A DNA stretch of 64,000 bases, taken from assembly GCA_020638465.1 (NCBI GenBank), contig JACKIM010000001.1:1021501-1085500 (forward strand), read 5' to 3'. Source of the stretch: Geminicoccaceae bacterium (GTDB taxonomy: Bacteria; Pseudomonadota; Alphaproteobacteria; Geminicoccales; Geminicoccaceae). A program made the translations under genes and the position numbers. The notes beneath the pieces are model-generated. The model made no database searches and was not told where the DNA came from. It was given only the letters and a program-made list of their open reading frames with translations. Shown piece after piece: positions 18,679-27,517 of this stretch. The stretch's first letter is position 1, and the number at the start of each line of letters is the position of its first letter.

Positions 18679-19480
18679 TGCGAACAATCAGCGGGGAAGT
18701 CGGATTCTCGCCATTGCCAACCAGAAGGGAGGCGTGGGCAAGACGACGACGGCCATCAATCTCGCGACGGCCCTGGCGGCGGCAGGTCGAAAGGTCCTCG
18801 TCATCGATCTCGACCCCCAGGGCAACGCCAGTACCGGGCTCGGCGTTCAGCGCGACCAGAGGCGCCTGACATCCTACCAGCTTTTGCTGGGTCAGGCTTC
18901 GTTGTCCGAGGCTGTGATCAATACCTCGATCCCCGACCTTGATATCATCTGCTCCACGGTCGACCTGTCGGCTGCCGAAATCGAACTGGTGACTGCGGAT
19001 CGGCGAAATTTCAGGCTCCGGGACGCTTTGTCGTCCATTCCCGCACGCTACGACGATGTTCTCATCGACTGTCCGCCATCTCTCGGCATTCTCACCATCA
19101 ACGCTCTTGCGGCCGCGCACGCCGTTCTCGTTCCGCTCCAGTGCGAGTTTTTTGCGCTGGAAGGTCTGAGCATGCTGATTCGTACCATCGAGAAGATCCG
19201 GCGCAGTCTCAATCCGATGTTGCAGATCCAGGGTATCGTCCTGACCATGTACGATCGTCGCAACAACCTGTCCGAACAGGTTGCGACCGATGTGCGGAGT
19301 TTCATGGGGGATCGGGTCTTCAAGACCATCATTCCACGCAATGTCCGCGTCTCGGAGGCGCCGTCGCATGGCAAGCCCGTTTTGCTTTACGATGTCCGGT
19401 CGACGGGTGCGAAGGCTTATGCGCATCTCGCTGGCGAGATGTTGCGGCGTGAACAATCGCGAACGGGGACGGCAGCCTGA
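18671..19480 (+). CDS. parA: Chromosome partitioning ATPase ParA (Soj)
   Basis: 269-residue Walker-type ATPase that moves ParB-parS complexes during chromosome segregation. The deviant Walker A KGGVGKTT is at residues 19-26. The A' motif DLDPQGNASTGLG and Walker B VLIDCPPSLG follow. There is no long N-terminal DNA-binding extension, so it is the chromosomal rather than plasmid type Ia form. ATG 18671 is chosen at the start of the conserved domain. A GTG two codons upstream is possible, and the open frame back to 18452 is the rsmG shadow. It overlaps rsmG by 8 bp and parB by 1 bp. Confidence 0.97.
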   Translation: MDSANNQRGSRILAIANQKGGVGKTTTAINLATALAAAGRKVLVIDLDPQGNASTGLGVQRDQRRLTSYQLLLGQASLSEAVINTSIPDLDIICSTVDLSAAEIELVTADRRNFRLRDALSSIPARYDDVLIDCPPSLGILTINALAAAHAVLVPLQCEFFALEGLSMLIRTIEKIRRSLNPMLQIQGIVLTMYDRRNNLSEQVATDVRSFMGDRVFKTIIPRNVRVSEAPSHGKPVLLYDVRSTGAKAYAHLAGEMLRREQSRTGTAA

Positions 19481-20373
19481 TGAGCGAGAATGCCGGCACC
19501 AGGAAACGCGGTCTGGGAATGGGCCTGTCGGCCTTGCTGGGAGCAGATACGCACTCGTCGTCCACGGGCGGTGGAGACAGCCATCTGCAGACCGTACCCA
19601 TCGAATTCCTGCGGGCGTCTCCATTGCAGCCGAGGCGTCATTTCGACGAGGATGAGCTGAACGCGCTCGCCGAATCGATTCGTGCCAAAGGGGTATTGCA
19701 GCCATTGGTCGTTCGACCCGTGGATGGAGCTATTCCAGGTTATGAAATTATCGCCGGTGAGCGTCGGTGGCGCGCGTCGCAGATTGCCGGTCTTCATGAT
19801 CTCCCTGCCATCGTTCGTTCGCTCAGCGATCGCGAGGTTCTCGAAATCGCTCTCATCGAGAATCTGCAACGCGAGGACCTGTCCGCCATCGAGGAGGCGG
19901 TTGCGTTTCAGAAACTGATCGATGACTACGGTCATACTCAGGAAGAATTGGGGACTGCACTGGGCAAGAGCCGGAGCCATGTCACCAATACGTTGCGATT
20001 GCTCAAGCTTCCGGCCGAAGTCCGGGAAATGGTCGACGATGGACGATTGAGCGCCGGCCATGCACGTGCACTCATCATGAGCGAGGATCCCTTGGCCCTG
20101 GCGCAGATCATTATCGACAAGAAGCTGTCGGTACGTGAGACTGAAGAGTTGGCCAGGCGTGGCACCGGGCAAGTGACCGATCGTGCGAAGCGCGATCCCG
20201 TGCCCGCCGATCCGAATGTCGCAGCGGCGGAGCAGTTGCTGGCTTCGAGGCTTGGGTTGAAGGTTGACATTCGTGCGAAAAAGCGTGGCGGTACTCTGGT
20301 GATTCACTATCGGACCGGCGAACAGCTCGATCAGGTGATGACCCGCCTTACGCGCGAGACGATCAATCAATAA
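19480..20373 (+). CDS. parB: Chromosome partitioning protein ParB (Spo0J)
   Basis: 297-residue CTP-dependent DNA clamp that loads at parS. The N-terminus GLGMGLSALLG is the ParA-interacting peptide. Next come the CTPase/ParB-N domain (LRASPLQPRRHFDEDEL and GERRWRAS) and the central helix-turn-helix with LGKSRSHVTNTLRLLKLP. The C-terminal dimerisation region follows. The start ATG shares one base with the parA stop. The 226-bp gap after it has no clear gene; a short imperfect stem at about 20574-20601 lacks a convincing T-run. Confidence 0.97.
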   Translation: MSENAGTRKRGLGMGLSALLGADTHSSSTGGGDSHLQTVPIEFLRASPLQPRRHFDEDELNALAESIRAKGVLQPLVVRPVDGAIPGYEIIAGERRWRASQIAGLHDLPAIVRSLSDREVLEIALIENLQREDLSAIEEAVAFQKLIDDYGHTQEELGTALGKSRSHVTNTLRLLKLPAEVREMVDDGRLSAGHARALIMSEDPLALAQIIIDKKLSVRETEELARRGTGQVTDRAKRDPVPADPNVAAAEQLLASRLGLKVDIRAKKRGGTLVIHYRTGEQLDQVMTRLTRETINQ

Positions 20374-20599
20374 ATTGTGGTATTCAGGTTGACATTGACA
20401 ATATCTTGTGTCGATATCGCCTTGAGGTGAAGCAAGGAAAGAACTTTTTCACCGATCCGGCTCCCCAGGGTCCCGCTGTCATTGCCCATGACAGTCCATG
20501 GAAAGTTCGAGATCGGACCACGTCCCGCTGCCCAGAGGACGTTTTTTGATCGACTGCAAGCACTCTTCAGTCAAGGGGTCGTATCGAGAGATGCGGCCC

Positions 20600-22441
20600 C
20601 TATTTTCCTGTATTGTAGAGATTTTCAATGGTTTCTTGAAAACGACTGATAATGATCGGTCTGCGAAGTTTCAAAGTCGGGGTCATCATTCCATTGTCGA
20701 CGGTAAACGGTGTGGGCATGAGGTGATAGCGGCGAATTCTCTCTATGTTGGACAGTCCGGCATTCACACGCTTCATGGCGTTTGCCATCAGGTCGCGAAA
20801 TTCCTCATTTTCTCGAAGCACCGCAGGTGTATTTTCCAGCCCGTGCCGTTTGGCGAACTCGGCTGAATAGTCCTTGTCGGCGACAACGAGGGCAACCAGA
20901 TAGGGGCGCCGGTCGCCATAGACCAGAATCTGACCGATTTCGGTCTCCAGCAATGCGATACCTTCGACACGCTGCGGCGAGATGTTGTCACCGCCCGAAT
21001 TGACGATGATATCCTTCTTGCGATCGGTGATCCTGAGTCGCCCCTGATCGTCGAACTCTCCGACATCGCCAGTATGGAGCCAACCGTCGACGATCGCTGA
21101 TGCCGTAGCTTCCTCATCGCGCCAATACCCCTTCATGACATTGGCACCGCGAATGAGAATTTCGCCGTCGTCGGCGATCTTCAGTTCGACACCGTCGAGA
21201 GGTGGTCCGACACTGTCGATTCTCGCCTTTCCGGGAACATTGGCGCTGATGACAGGCGACGCCTCCGTTTGTCCGTAGCCCTGCAGGACGGGCAGTCCGA
21301 GGGAGACGAAGAACATGCCGACCTCGTGGTTCAATGGCGCGCCGCCCGACACCATGGCCTTGAGCCTGCCGCCGAAGCGTTCCTGGACCTTTCGGCGAAC
21401 GAGCCTGTCAAGGACCAAGTTGAGCACGGTCTCCATCGGGTTGAGCCTGCCATTGGTCAGATAGTGCTTGCTGCCGAGGAGAAGCGTCCTGTTGAACAAC
21501 TTCTCCTGCAGACCTCCCTGACGCTGGACGCCCGCCAGGATCTTGGCACGAAGGACTTCGTACAATCGCGGCACACAGGGCAGGATGGTCGGTCGTGCCT
21601 CGGCGAGGTTTCTGGAAAGAGATTCCACACTCTCGGCGTAGTAGATCTGTGCGCCGACGGCCATCGGGAAGAACTGGCCGGCGGTGTGCTCGTAGGAGTG
21701 CGAAAGCGGCAGGAAGCTGAGGAATACGTCCTTGTCGCCGACATCGACGAGCTTGAGCAGTTCGCGTGCGCCACGCACATTGGCAAGAATGTTCCCGTGG
21801 CTCAGCATCACGCCCTTCGGTTGGCCACCGGTCCCGGACGTGTAGATGAAGCAGGCCAGATCATCCTGGCCGATCTCGTCGCTGCGATCGATTCCGGGAC
21901 CTTGACGACCCAGTTCCGCTACTTCCGTCCACGTCAGGACGGGAAACGGCAGCTCCGGCCGAACGCCGATGTCATCCATGAAAAGCAGGGCCTTGAGCGA
22001 ACCATGCCCTTTCAGGGCCTGCAGGAGCCTTTGTGCCGGAGTACCGGATGAGCAGATCGCGATGGATGCGCCGCTGTGGTCCAGCAGAAACCGATGGTCG
22101 TTGATCGTGTTGGTTGTGTAGGCGGGTACCGTGATGCCGCCTGCCGTGAGCACGGCCATGTCGGAGATGAACCACTCGGGCCGGTTCTCGGATACGAGCA
22201 GGACGCGGTCGCCCACGGAAAGGCCCAGTGCGAACAGGGCATTGGCAACCAGCGAAACCTCGCGCTCGACTTCGATCCATGAATGGGCTTGATAGCTGCC
22301 GTTCTTCTTGCTCCACAGAAATGGTCGATCTCCCTCCGCCGAAACCACGTTGTGGAAGGTCTTGACGAGATTTTCGGCGATCGTTTCCTGGGTCATTCCT
22401 CGATGCCTGCCATAGAACGTTTGGTGATGTTTCTTGGTCAT
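20600..22441 (-). CDS. AMP-binding long-chain acyl-CoA ligase
   Basis: 613-residue adenylate-forming enzyme activating fatty acids to acyl-CoA via acyl-AMP. The P-loop-like YTSGTGGQPKGVMLSH, the FLPLSHSYEHTAGQF block, GYGQTEASPVI and the hinge region WLHTGDVGEFDDQGRLRITDRKKDIIV are intact. The C-terminal RFQETIENLYN resembles long-chain ligases of the FadD15/FAA type rather than medium-chain ones. ATG 22441 is supported by AGGGG upstream. It is divergent from the peptidase gene, with 50 bp between the starts, and convergent with parB. The fatty-acid substrate is not evident. Confidence 0.9.
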   Translation of the reverse strand: MTKKHHQTFYGRHRGMTQETIAENLVKTFHNVVSAEGDRPFLWSKKNGSYQAHSWIEVEREVSLVANALFALGLSVGDRVLLVSENRPEWFISDMAVLTAGGITVPAYTTNTINDHRFLLDHSGASIAICSSGTPAQRLLQALKGHGSLKALLFMDDIGVRPELPFPVLTWTEVAELGRQGPGIDRSDEIGQDDLACFIYTSGTGGQPKGVMLSHGNILANVRGARELLKLVDVGDKDVFLSFLPLSHSYEHTAGQFFPMAVGAQIYYAESVESLSRNLAEARPTILPCVPRLYEVLRAKILAGVQRQGGLQEKLFNRTLLLGSKHYLTNGRLNPMETVLNLVLDRLVRRKVQERFGGRLKAMVSGGAPLNHEVGMFFVSLGLPVLQGYGQTEASPVISANVPGKARIDSVGPPLDGVELKIADDGEILIRGANVMKGYWRDEEATASAIVDGWLHTGDVGEFDDQGRLRITDRKKDIIVNSGGDNISPQRVEGIALLETEIGQILVYGDRRPYLVALVVADKDYSAEFAKRHGLENTPAVLRENEEFRDLMANAMKRVNAGLSNIERIRRYHLMPTPFTVDNGMMTPTLKLRRPIIISRFQETIENLYNTGK

Positions 22442-22491
22442 CGCCCCTGTCGTTCATATATCAGGCTTTGTGCAGCTCAAAAGGACTCCCG

Positions 22492-24324
22492 ATGCATCAT
22501 TTCGACCAAATTCCGATACGGCATGGCGAAAGTGTGGCCTCAAGGGCAACCGATGATGACGTTCCAAGCTGGGATCTCAGCGATCTCTACGCCGGAATCG
22601 ACGATCCGCAGATCGAATCGGATTTTGAGGTTTCGTCGAGCGAAGCCGATGCCCTTCGGTCCGAGTTCTGCGGCAGGCTCGCCGACATGGATGGGGCGGC
22701 ACTCGCGCGGCTCGTCAAGGGGTATGAGGGGATCCAGCAGCGGCTGGGCCGGGTCTACAGCTTCGCCCAGCTTGCCCATAGTGCCGATCGGGACAATGCC
22801 GGCATCGGTCAGTTTTTTCAGGGCGTGCAGGAACGGGTCAACGACATTTCGACACGGTTGCTGTTCGTCACTCTGGAATTGAACCGGATCGAGGATGATC
22901 GCCTGTCTCAGGTCATGCAAGATGCCGACCTCGCGCACTATCGTCCGTGGATCGAGAACGTCCGTTCCTATCGTCCCCATCAACTCGATGACGCGATCGA
23001 AAAGACGCTGCATGAAAAATCGGTGGTCGGCCGGAGCGCATGGATCCGGTTGTTCGACGAAACCATGGCCGGTCTGAGATTTTCCTTCGATGGGGAAGAG
23101 CTTGGTAGCGCGAAGATCTTTGACAAGCTGTCATCGAGGGATCGGGCCGAGCGCGAACGGGCGGCTGCGAGCATCGGCACGACTCTGGGCAAGAATATCC
23201 GGCTTTTCGCCCGCATCACCAACACGCTCGCCAAGGACAAGCAGATCGAGGACAACTGGCGGTCGTTTGCCGAACCGATATCATCGCGGAACCTCGCCAA
23301 CCAGGTCGAGGACGAGGTGGTCGAGGCGTTGATTTCCGCGACCCGCGATGCCTATCCGCGCATTTCCCATCGCTACTACGAACTCAAGCGGCGCTGGATG
23401 GGGCTGGATCGCATGCAGCACTGGGATCGCAATGCACCGCTTCCGGACGATGACGACCGGCGCATCGCCTTCGCGGATGCGAAGGTGGTGGTGCTCGATG
23501 CCTACCGCACGTTTTCGCCCACCCTTGCCGACATGGTTGCGAAATTCTTCGACCGGCGATGGATCGATGCGGATGTAAGGACCAGCAAGGATAGCGGTGC
23601 CTTCTGTCACCCTACTGTTCCCGGCGTCCACCCCTATGTGCTGATGAACTTCCAGGGGCGAAACCGCGATGTCATGACCCTCGCGCATGAACTCGGGCAT
23701 GGCGTGCACCAGATCCTTGCCGCCGGACAGGGGCCGCTGATGTCGCATACGCCGCTCACCCTTGCCGAGACAGCGTCCGTCTTTGGTGAACAGCTTACCT
23801 TCCGGGCCATTCTCTCCCAGGAAAAGGATGCCGGTCGGCGTCGATTGCTGCTGGCCAGCAAGATCGAGGACATGATCAACACGGTCGTGCGACAGATCGC
23901 ATTCTGCTGCTTCGAGCGTTCCGTTCATGCTGCGCGTCGCAAGGCGGAGCTGACGACCGAAGAACTCGGCGAGATCTGGATGGATGTGCAGCGGGAAAGT
24001 CTTGGACCGGCATTTGACTTCGATCCGGGATATTCCGTCTACTGGAGCTATATTCCGCACTTCATCCACTCACCATTCTACGTCTATGCCTACGCGTTCG
24101 GCGATTGCCTGGTGAATGCGCTGTACGCCGTCTACCAGCAGCAGCCCGAGGGATTTGAAGCCCGGTATCTCGATCTGTTGCGCGCGGGCGGTACCATGCG
24201 CCACAAGGAATTGCTCGCACCCTTCGGCCTCGACGCGTCAGCTCCGGATTTCTGGGCGAAGGGGCTGGGCATCATCGAAGGGCTCATTGTCGAGCTGGAA
24301 GCAGAACTTGGATATGCAGCTTGA
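22492..24324 (+). CDS. pepF: M3-family oligoendopeptidase F
   Basis: 610-residue cytosolic zinc metallopeptidase that degrades short peptides. The HExxH motif appears as LAHELGHGVHQ at about residues 398-402. The third ligand lies in LAETASVFGEQLTF, and FHPTVPGVHPYV-type substrate loops are recognisable (here FCHPTVPGVHPYVLMNF). ATG 22492 is chosen with AAGGA about 8 nt upstream; the frame opens at a TTG 24 bp earlier. Its stop overlaps the TTG start of the ABC1-type kinase gene by 3 bp, so the two are translationally coupled. Confidence 0.94.
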   Translation: MHHFDQIPIRHGESVASRATDDDVPSWDLSDLYAGIDDPQIESDFEVSSSEADALRSEFCGRLADMDGAALARLVKGYEGIQQRLGRVYSFAQLAHSADRDNAGIGQFFQGVQERVNDISTRLLFVTLELNRIEDDRLSQVMQDADLAHYRPWIENVRSYRPHQLDDAIEKTLHEKSVVGRSAWIRLFDETMAGLRFSFDGEELGSAKIFDKLSSRDRAERERAAASIGTTLGKNIRLFARITNTLAKDKQIEDNWRSFAEPISSRNLANQVEDEVVEALISATRDAYPRISHRYYELKRRWMGLDRMQHWDRNAPLPDDDDRRIAFADAKVVVLDAYRTFSPTLADMVAKFFDRRWIDADVRTSKDSGAFCHPTVPGVHPYVLMNFQGRNRDVMTLAHELGHGVHQILAAGQGPLMSHTPLTLAETASVFGEQLTFRAILSQEKDAGRRRLLLASKIEDMINTVVRQIAFCCFERSVHAARRKAELTTEELGEIWMDVQRESLGPAFDFDPGYSVYWSYIPHFIHSPFYVYAYAFGDCLVNALYAVYQQQPEGFEARYLDLLRAGGTMRHKELLAPFGLDASAPDFWAKGLGIIEGLIVELEAELGYAA

Positions 24325-25691
24325 GCGATAGAACTGACGGGAACCGCCGAAATGAGCCCAGTGAGAACTCACTGGGCGGCCGGATGCGCCGTTATGCGAA
24401 TGTCGGTAGCACGTTTGCCGGCGAGGCAGCTCGCCTTGCCGGCCGCCGTGTTCTTGGCCGGAACGTCGATCGTGGCAGCCATGCCAGCCACCTGCGCGAG
24501 GCGTTGGGAGGATTGAAAGGGCCATTGATGAAGGTCGCCCAGATGATGGCGACCATACCGGACGCGCTGCCCGCGGAGTATGCTGCGGAACTCGCCCAGT
24601 TGCAGAGCAATGCCCCGCCGATGGGCAAGCCGTTCGTCAGGCGGCGCATGGAAAGCGAACTGGGGAGGGACTGGCAGAGCCGCTTTCGTTCGTTTCCTCT
24701 CGAACCCGCCGCCGCGGCATCGCTCGGTCAGGTTCACAAGGCGACCCTCAGGGATGGTCGTGAGGTGGCCGCCAAGCTGCAATATCCGGACATCGCGGCC
24801 GCGGTCGATGCCGATCTCTCGCAGCTGCGGCTGATCTTCTCGCTCTACCGCCGCTACGACCGGGCCATCAATCCCGAACATATCTACGAGGAAATCGCCG
24901 AACGTCTGCGCGAGGAGCTCGACTACCGCCGTGAGGCCCGGCACATCGCGTCGTATCGCCAGATGCTGGCCAATATCGCGGATCTGCATGTTCCCGAGGT
25001 GGTCGGCGAGCTTTCCACCGGGCGATTGCTGACGATGGAATGGCTGGATGGACGCAAGTTGTTCGACTTTCGCGACCATTCCCTCGAAGATCGGAACAGG
25101 TTGGCGCTGAACATGTTCCGCGCATGGTATACGCCCTTTTACCATTATGGCGTGATTCATGGCGATCCACATCTGGGAAATTATACGGTTCGCGACGATC
25201 TCGGTATCAACCTTCTCGATTTCGGTTGCATCCGGATCTTTCCTCCGACCTTTGTCAAAGGTGTGATCGACCTCTACTGGGCCGTTGCTCGCGGCGATCG
25301 CGATCTCGCCGTGCATGCCTATGAAAGCTGGGGCTTCAGGCAACTCGATAACACGTTGATCGAGGTCCTCAACGAATGGGCATCGTTTCTGTATGCGCCC
25401 TTGCTTGAGGATCGTTCGCGATTGATCGACGAAAGCAGGACCGGTCGTCAGGGCCGCGAGGTGGCCGGACGGGTTCACCGGCGGTTGCGCGAGATCGGGG
25501 GTGTCACGCCGCCACGGGAGTTCGTGTTCATGGATCGGGCTGCCATCGGCCTTGGGTCGGTCTTCATGCATCTGAATGCCGAGATCAACTGGTATCAGCT
25601 GTTCATGGAACTGATCACCGACTTCGATGTTGCCGATCTCGCCGGGCGACAGCGCGATGTTCTGAAACGGGCTGGCCTTGATGCTCCGTAA
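24321..25691 (+). CDS. ABC1/UbiB-family atypical kinase
   Basis: 456-residue ABC1 (AarF/ADCK) protein-kinase-like protein; relatives support ubiquinone synthesis, and many bind ATP without clear protein kinase activity. The signature KxGQ motif reads LMKVAQMMATIPDALP. The Ala-rich loop is AAAASLGQVHKA, the catalytic-loop equivalent HGDPHLGN, and the metal-binding LLDFGCIRIF. TTG 24321 overlaps the pepF stop by 3 bp; an ATG at 24384 is an alternative start. A COQ9 homologue at 26800-27453 is also linked to ubiquinone, which supports that pathway by context only. Confidence 0.88.
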   Translation: MSDRTDGNRRNEPSENSLGGRMRRYANVGSTFAGEAARLAGRRVLGRNVDRGSHASHLREALGGLKGPLMKVAQMMATIPDALPAEYAAELAQLQSNAPPMGKPFVRRRMESELGRDWQSRFRSFPLEPAAAASLGQVHKATLRDGREVAAKLQYPDIAAAVDADLSQLRLIFSLYRRYDRAINPEHIYEEIAERLREELDYRREARHIASYRQMLANIADLHVPEVVGELSTGRLLTMEWLDGRKLFDFRDHSLEDRNRLALNMFRAWYTPFYHYGVIHGDPHLGNYTVRDDLGINLLDFGCIRIFPPTFVKGVIDLYWAVARGDRDLAVHAYESWGFRQLDNTLIEVLNEWASFLYAPLLEDRSRLIDESRTGRQGREVAGRVHRRLREIGGVTPPREFVFMDRAAIGLGSVFMHLNAEINWYQLFMELITDFDVADLAGRQRDVLKRAGLDAP

Positions 25692-25859
25692 ATCTCTCTG
25701 GGGTCATTCCTCGCTGCTTGCGGCGAGAGTGGAGGAGCATGAGCGGCGACCAGCGACCGACAGGGAGCGCAGGCTGAGTGGCGCTTGAATGAGGGCAAAT
25801 CACCGGGAGCGTCGATTTTCTGTTGTCCGCTTGCCATTCCGGCATGACGGCAGCGCAAC

Positions 25860-25885
25860 AAAAAAGCGCCGCTCAAGGCGGCGCT
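25860..25885 (-). terminator. Rho-independent terminator of rpsU
   Basis: Perfect 8-bp GC-rich stem AGCGCCGC (25865-25872) / GCGGCGCT (25878-25885) with 5-nt loop. In the minus direction it is followed by a T-run (plus-strand A's 25860-25865). It begins 27 bp after the rpsU stop. Confidence 0.85.
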
Positions 25886-25912
25886 CACTTCCCGCAACGA
25901 GGCGAGTAAACC

Positions 25913-26119
25913 CTAGAGCTCGTCACGCTCCGCACGCTTGCGGAGAAGCTTGCGATAACGCCGGATTGCCTCGGCCTTTTCACGAGCACGGCGCTCTGAC
26001 GGCTTTTCGTAGTGACGACGCATGCGCATCTCGCGATAAAGGCCCTCACGCTGCATCTTCTTCTTCAGTGCCCGGAGTGCCTGATCGACATTATTGTCGC
26101 GAACCTGAACCTCTACGAT
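25913..26119 (-). CDS. rpsU: 30S ribosomal protein S21 (non-canonical ATC start inferred)
   Basis: 68-residue basic ribosomal protein taking part in 30S initiation. The sequence [19 protein letters not shown] and [21 protein letters not shown] are unmistakable S21 blocks. The frame is closed upstream by TAA at 26132-26134, and no ATG, GTG or TTG occurs between that stop and the conserved region. The codon at the expected start position is ATC (26119-26117), giving [10 protein letters not shown] where homologues typically start M-V/Q. AAGGAG (26128-26133) lies exactly 8 nt upstream of it. Alternatives are initiation at GTA (26116) or a sequencing error in ATG. It has its own terminator and is divergent from def. 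Confidence 0.93.
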   Translation of the reverse strand: MVEVQVRDNNVDQALRALKKKMQREGLYREMRMRRHYEKPSERRAREKAEAIRRYRKLLRKRAERDEL

Positions 26120-26127
26120 GTCACATA

Positions 26128-26133
26128 CTCCTT
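26128..26133 (-). promoter_or_regulatory. Shine-Dalgarno AAGGAG of rpsU, decides start
   Basis: AAGGAG on the minus strand lies 8 nt before ATC 26119. The only ATG nearby (26126) is 1 nt from it and is followed at once by TGA, so it cannot start S21. Confidence 0.75.
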
Positions 26134-26261
26134 AACTTGGCTGCGGCCAGCGCGCAAAAAAGGGTTTCCCAACCAAGGGGATCGGCGTGTCATAGTCGTT
26201 CGGGGACGAATTGGCAAGCTCTCAGGAAGAACTTCGGCCCGGTTGACAAGGGGAAAATACA

Positions 26262-26807
26262 ATGGCGTTGCTGAAAATCGCTAAAATGGGACATCCGGTC
26301 CTGTTCGAGCGCGCGCAGGAAGTCGAAAATCCGCTCGATGGCGATATCCAGGCTCTCATCGCAAACATGCTCGACACGTTGAAGGACGCTGACGGTCTCG
26401 GGCTTGCGGCACCGCAGGTTTACGCGTCGAAGCGGATCATCGTCGTCGCGGGGCTGAACGCCGACCACGAGCCCGACGACAGCGAGCCGCTCGTCCTGGT
26501 CAATCCCGTATACGACGCCGTTGGTGACGAGCTCGTGCGCGGTATCGAGGGGTGCCTGTCCATACCCGGGATCCGCGGGATCGTTCCGCGATACGGGCAA
26601 CTGAACTACAGCGCGCTGGATGGGAACGGGAAACCCGTATCCGGATCTGTAGGCGGCCTCTTCGCCCGCATCATCCAGCATGAGGTCGACCACCTCGACG
26701 GCGTCCTGTTCCCGGCACGCCTCGAAAATCCCGTCGATATGGCATTCGACAGCGAACGCGGCTATCTGAAGGAAAGAATGTCGAGAGGATCGAAAAGCCA
26801 TGTCTGA
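26262..26807 (+). CDS. def: Peptide deformylase
   Basis: 181-residue Fe/Zn enzyme removing the N-formyl group from nascent proteins. All three motifs are present: GLGLAAPQ (45-52), EGCLS (96-100, metal ligand Cys98) and HEVDH (140-144). AAGGGG precedes the start. It is slightly longer than many bacterial Defs because of a C-terminal tail (SERGYLKERMSRGSKSHV). It overlaps the COQ9 gene by 8 bp and is divergent from rpsU across a 142-bp gap that must hold both promoters. No fmt is adjacent. Confidence 0.96.
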   Translation: MALLKIAKMGHPVLFERAQEVENPLDGDIQALIANMLDTLKDADGLGLAAPQVYASKRIIVVAGLNADHEPDDSEPLVLVNPVYDAVGDELVRGIEGCLSIPGIRGIVPRYGQLNYSALDGNGKPVSGSVGGLFARIIQHEVDHLDGVLFPARLENPVDMAFDSERGYLKERMSRGSKSHV

Positions 26808-27453
26808 TGCCATCGACGAACGGCGCGAACTCAAGGATCGGATCATCGAGGCAGCGCTCGTCAACGCCGCCTTCGACGGATGGACGCGAGGCGGTCTTGT
26901 CGCTGCGGGGAGGGAACTGGAGATCGACGCACCCACGGTCAGGCGGCTGTTCGCCGGCCGGGGGGATGCCGCTCTCGATTGGCTGGACGACTGGCTGGAC
27001 CGGCGAATGCTGTCGTCGGTTCCAGCCGAGAGCCTCGAAGCCATGCCGGTGCGCAAGCGGATCTCGTCATTGGTGCGGGCGCGTTTCGAGGTCGTCAACG
27101 GCCATGAGGAGGCCATGCGGCGCGCGGTTCTGGCGCGCGGCCTCGGCGGAAACATGATTGCAACGGCCCGCTCGACCTGGCGAACCGCGGACCGCATATG
27201 GGCCGCCGCAGGATTCGCCGACAAGAGTACCGACGGTTTCAGCAGGTATACACGCCGGTCCCTGCTGGTCGGGATTCTGGTATCGACATTCCTCTTCTGG
27301 CTTGAAGACAAGTCCATCGACCATGTCGACAGCTGGTCTTTCCTCGATCGCCGGATCGACGACGCGCTCCGCATCGGCAAGGCCTCGGCCAGCCTCAAGC
27401 GGTTCGTGCCGTTTGCCGGTCGCCTGCCCGTTCCCGCGCGACGCGGTGCGTGA
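26800..27453 (+). CDS. COQ9 family ubiquinone-biosynthesis protein
   Basis: 217-residue protein of the COQ9 family, listed in some databases as 'rpsU-divergently transcribed protein'. It resembles TetR folds, but the C-terminal part binds lipid and assists hydroxylation of the quinone ring in eukaryotes. The N-terminal helical region (KDRIIEAALVNAAFDGWTRGGL) and the hydrophobic SLLVGILVSTFLFWLEDKS near residue 155 fit the family. Here def lies between it and rpsU, but the divergent relation to rpsU is kept. It overlaps def by 8 bp and is convergent with flgH. Confidence 0.88.
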   Translation: MSDAIDERRELKDRIIEAALVNAAFDGWTRGGLVAAGRELEIDAPTVRRLFAGRGDAALDWLDDWLDRRMLSSVPAESLEAMPVRKRISSLVRARFEVVNGHEEAMRRAVLARGLGGNMIATARSTWRTADRIWAAAGFADKSTDGFSRYTRRSLLVGILVSTFLFWLEDKSIDHVDSWSFLDRRIDDALRIGKASASLKRFVPFAGRLPVPARRGA

Positions 27454-27517
27454 AGCGGTATGGGTCCCCGGTGGTACCTTTCCGCCATGGGCACGGATTC
27501 CACCGTGGAGACGAGGC

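Noticed and set aside
20573..20604. Imperfect GC stem before the acyl-CoA ligase end
   Set aside because: Contains a wobble pair, overlaps the ligase stop, and lacks a T-run in the gene's direction.
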